The position numbers and the translations under genes were made by a program. The notes under the pieces are model-generated. The model searched no databases. It saw nothing but the letters and a program-made list of their open reading frames with translations, and had not been told where the DNA came from. Of a stretch of DNA of 54,890 nucleotides, positions 54,294 to 54,890 are shown in pieces (positions within the stretch are counted from its first letter, which is position 1; each line of letters begins with the position of its first letter). The DNA is taken from assembly GCA_022703585.1 (NCBI GenBank), contig JAKLDJ010000001.1, positions 1 to 54,890 on the forward strand. Direction: 5' to 3'. This DNA comes from Candidatus Omnitrophota bacterium (GTDB lineage Bacteria > Omnitrophota > Gorgyraeia > Zapsychrales > JAKLDJ01).

Positions 54294-54890
54294 TTAGCCG
54301 GATGCAAAATGACTTCCTGCTCTCCTGACATGGATTTTCGCTGCTTGTAATTTCTCTAAAAATCTATCTTTCCTGAAATTTAGATTCCATTCTTTAACAA
54401 TAGTCCATCCCATAAAACGGATAAGGTCGTTTCTCCAGGAGCGGTACCATTTGTTCCAGCCCAGCCTGATATCATGCAAAAAAAGAATCAGCGCCGGAAA
54501 GACCAGGACATTCAATCCTATTTTGAAAAAATAACCGAACCGGTAAAAACCCGACATGATTTTTCTCTGCGCAGCCTGCATTTCTTCAGGCGTAAGTGGC
54601 GCGTCGGGTTCAAAGACCGGGAAATTCCCGTCATAATATTCCCAGCCGACGTCATGAACATCATAAATCCGTCTTTGTTTTTTGAGCCTCACAGTCAATT
54701 GCGTTCCCGGCAACGGAGCGGGAAGCAGAATTTGAATGGTATCCAGCCGCGCCTTTCGAATAAATGTCCTATAACGTTTGACCATCTCTTGTGCCGTCAT
54801 GATAAAACACCCCGGATTTTCAAGGGGGTATCCAAAAATAAACATCCCGTGCACTAAAAATCCAAATTTGTGAAAAATCTTGGTCAAGGA
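54294..54890 (-). CDS. Radical SAM protein, C-terminal part cut by window edge
   Basis: The frame runs off the right edge; 198 codons are visible. HGMFIFGYPLENPG and QILLPAPLPGTQL are typical of the C-terminal half of the radical SAM core in B12-binding radical SAM proteins. A hydrophobic region (FFKIGLNVLVFPALILFLHDI) and WRNDLIRFMGWTIVKEW follow. The CxxxCxxC cluster motif lies outside the window. Its substrate cannot be told; lipid or surface-molecule modification is common in such B12-binding families. It sits upstream of the signalling cluster. Confidence 0.75.
   Translation of the reverse strand, partial: SLTKIFHKFGFLVHGMFIFGYPLENPGCFIMTAQEMVKRYRTFIRKARLDTIQILLPAPLPGTQLTVRLKKQRRIYDVHDVGWEYYDGNFPVFEPDAPLTPEEMQAAQRKIMSGFYRFGYFFKIGLNVLVFPALILFLHDIRLGWNKWYRSWRNDLIRFMGWTIVKEWNLNFRKDRFLEKLQAAKIHVRRAGSHFASG

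Overview
All 56 recognisable genes in this window lie on the minus strand, so transcription runs from high to low coordinates. The gene set points to an anaerobic, diderm (Gram-negative-type) bacterium. It carries Mla- and Lol-type envelope lipid and lipoprotein transport, a YaiO-type outer-membrane barrel and ferredoxin-dependent 2-oxoacid oxidoreductases, next to genes usually thought of as Firmicutes-like (McsA-McsB-ClpC, RicT/YaaT, YacL-type PIN-TRAM protein). That mixture, with many PilZ and receiver proteins, best fits an uncultured lineage such as Candidatus Omnitrophota. This assignment is inference; no rRNA gene is present to test it.

Region 1 (about 19.4 kb down to 1) reads as one long housekeeping array: mcsA-mcsB-clpC, an AsmA-like gene, mlaE-mlaF-mlaD, radA, a PIN/TRAM membrane protein, ispD-ispF, cysE, cysS, tmk-holB-ricT, metG, a small membrane protein, lemA and a DUF2207 protein cut by the left edge. 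The order mcsA-mcsB-clpC-radA-yacL-ispD-ispF-cysE-cysS matches the Bacillus clpC region. Here a lipid-transport block sits between clpC and radA, and ctsR, disA and gltX are absent.

Region 2 (19.5-24.2 kb) holds ilvE, lolD, lolC/E and lysS. lysS has a consensus promoter and a structured leader with a candidate attenuator. A nested inverted-repeat element separates lysS from lolC/E. Region 3 (24.2-28.7 kb) has two PilZ proteins, one behind a strikingly structured leader, a cyclic-nucleotide-binding-fold protein, and the two subunits of a 2-oxoacid:ferredoxin oxidoreductase.

Region 4 (28.7-33.5 kb) is an arsenic island: DUF134 regulator, permease, arsM, a small thioredoxin-like protein, arsF, arsG and acr3. 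Its promoter carries a perfect palindromic operator. Region 5 (33.5-37.0 kb) has a 23S-type pseudouridine synthase, an exported peroxiredoxin and ilvD.

Region 6 (37.0-54.0 kb) is the most unusual part. It is a signalling and polysaccharide cluster: a receiver-SDR fusion, a processive GT2 synthase, a HEAT-repeat protein, a YaiO barrel, single and double receivers, a PilZ protein, a membrane protein made of three repeated units, one histidine kinase, an orphan ABC-type solute-binding lipoprotein, two PAS proteins with no kinase domain but a shared C-terminal tail, and a receiver-EAL phosphodiesterase. No DNA-binding output domain is seen in it. I infer phosphorelay plus cyclic-di-GMP control of making and exporting a surface polysaccharide, acting on the proteins themselves. 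The right edge cuts a radical SAM gene.
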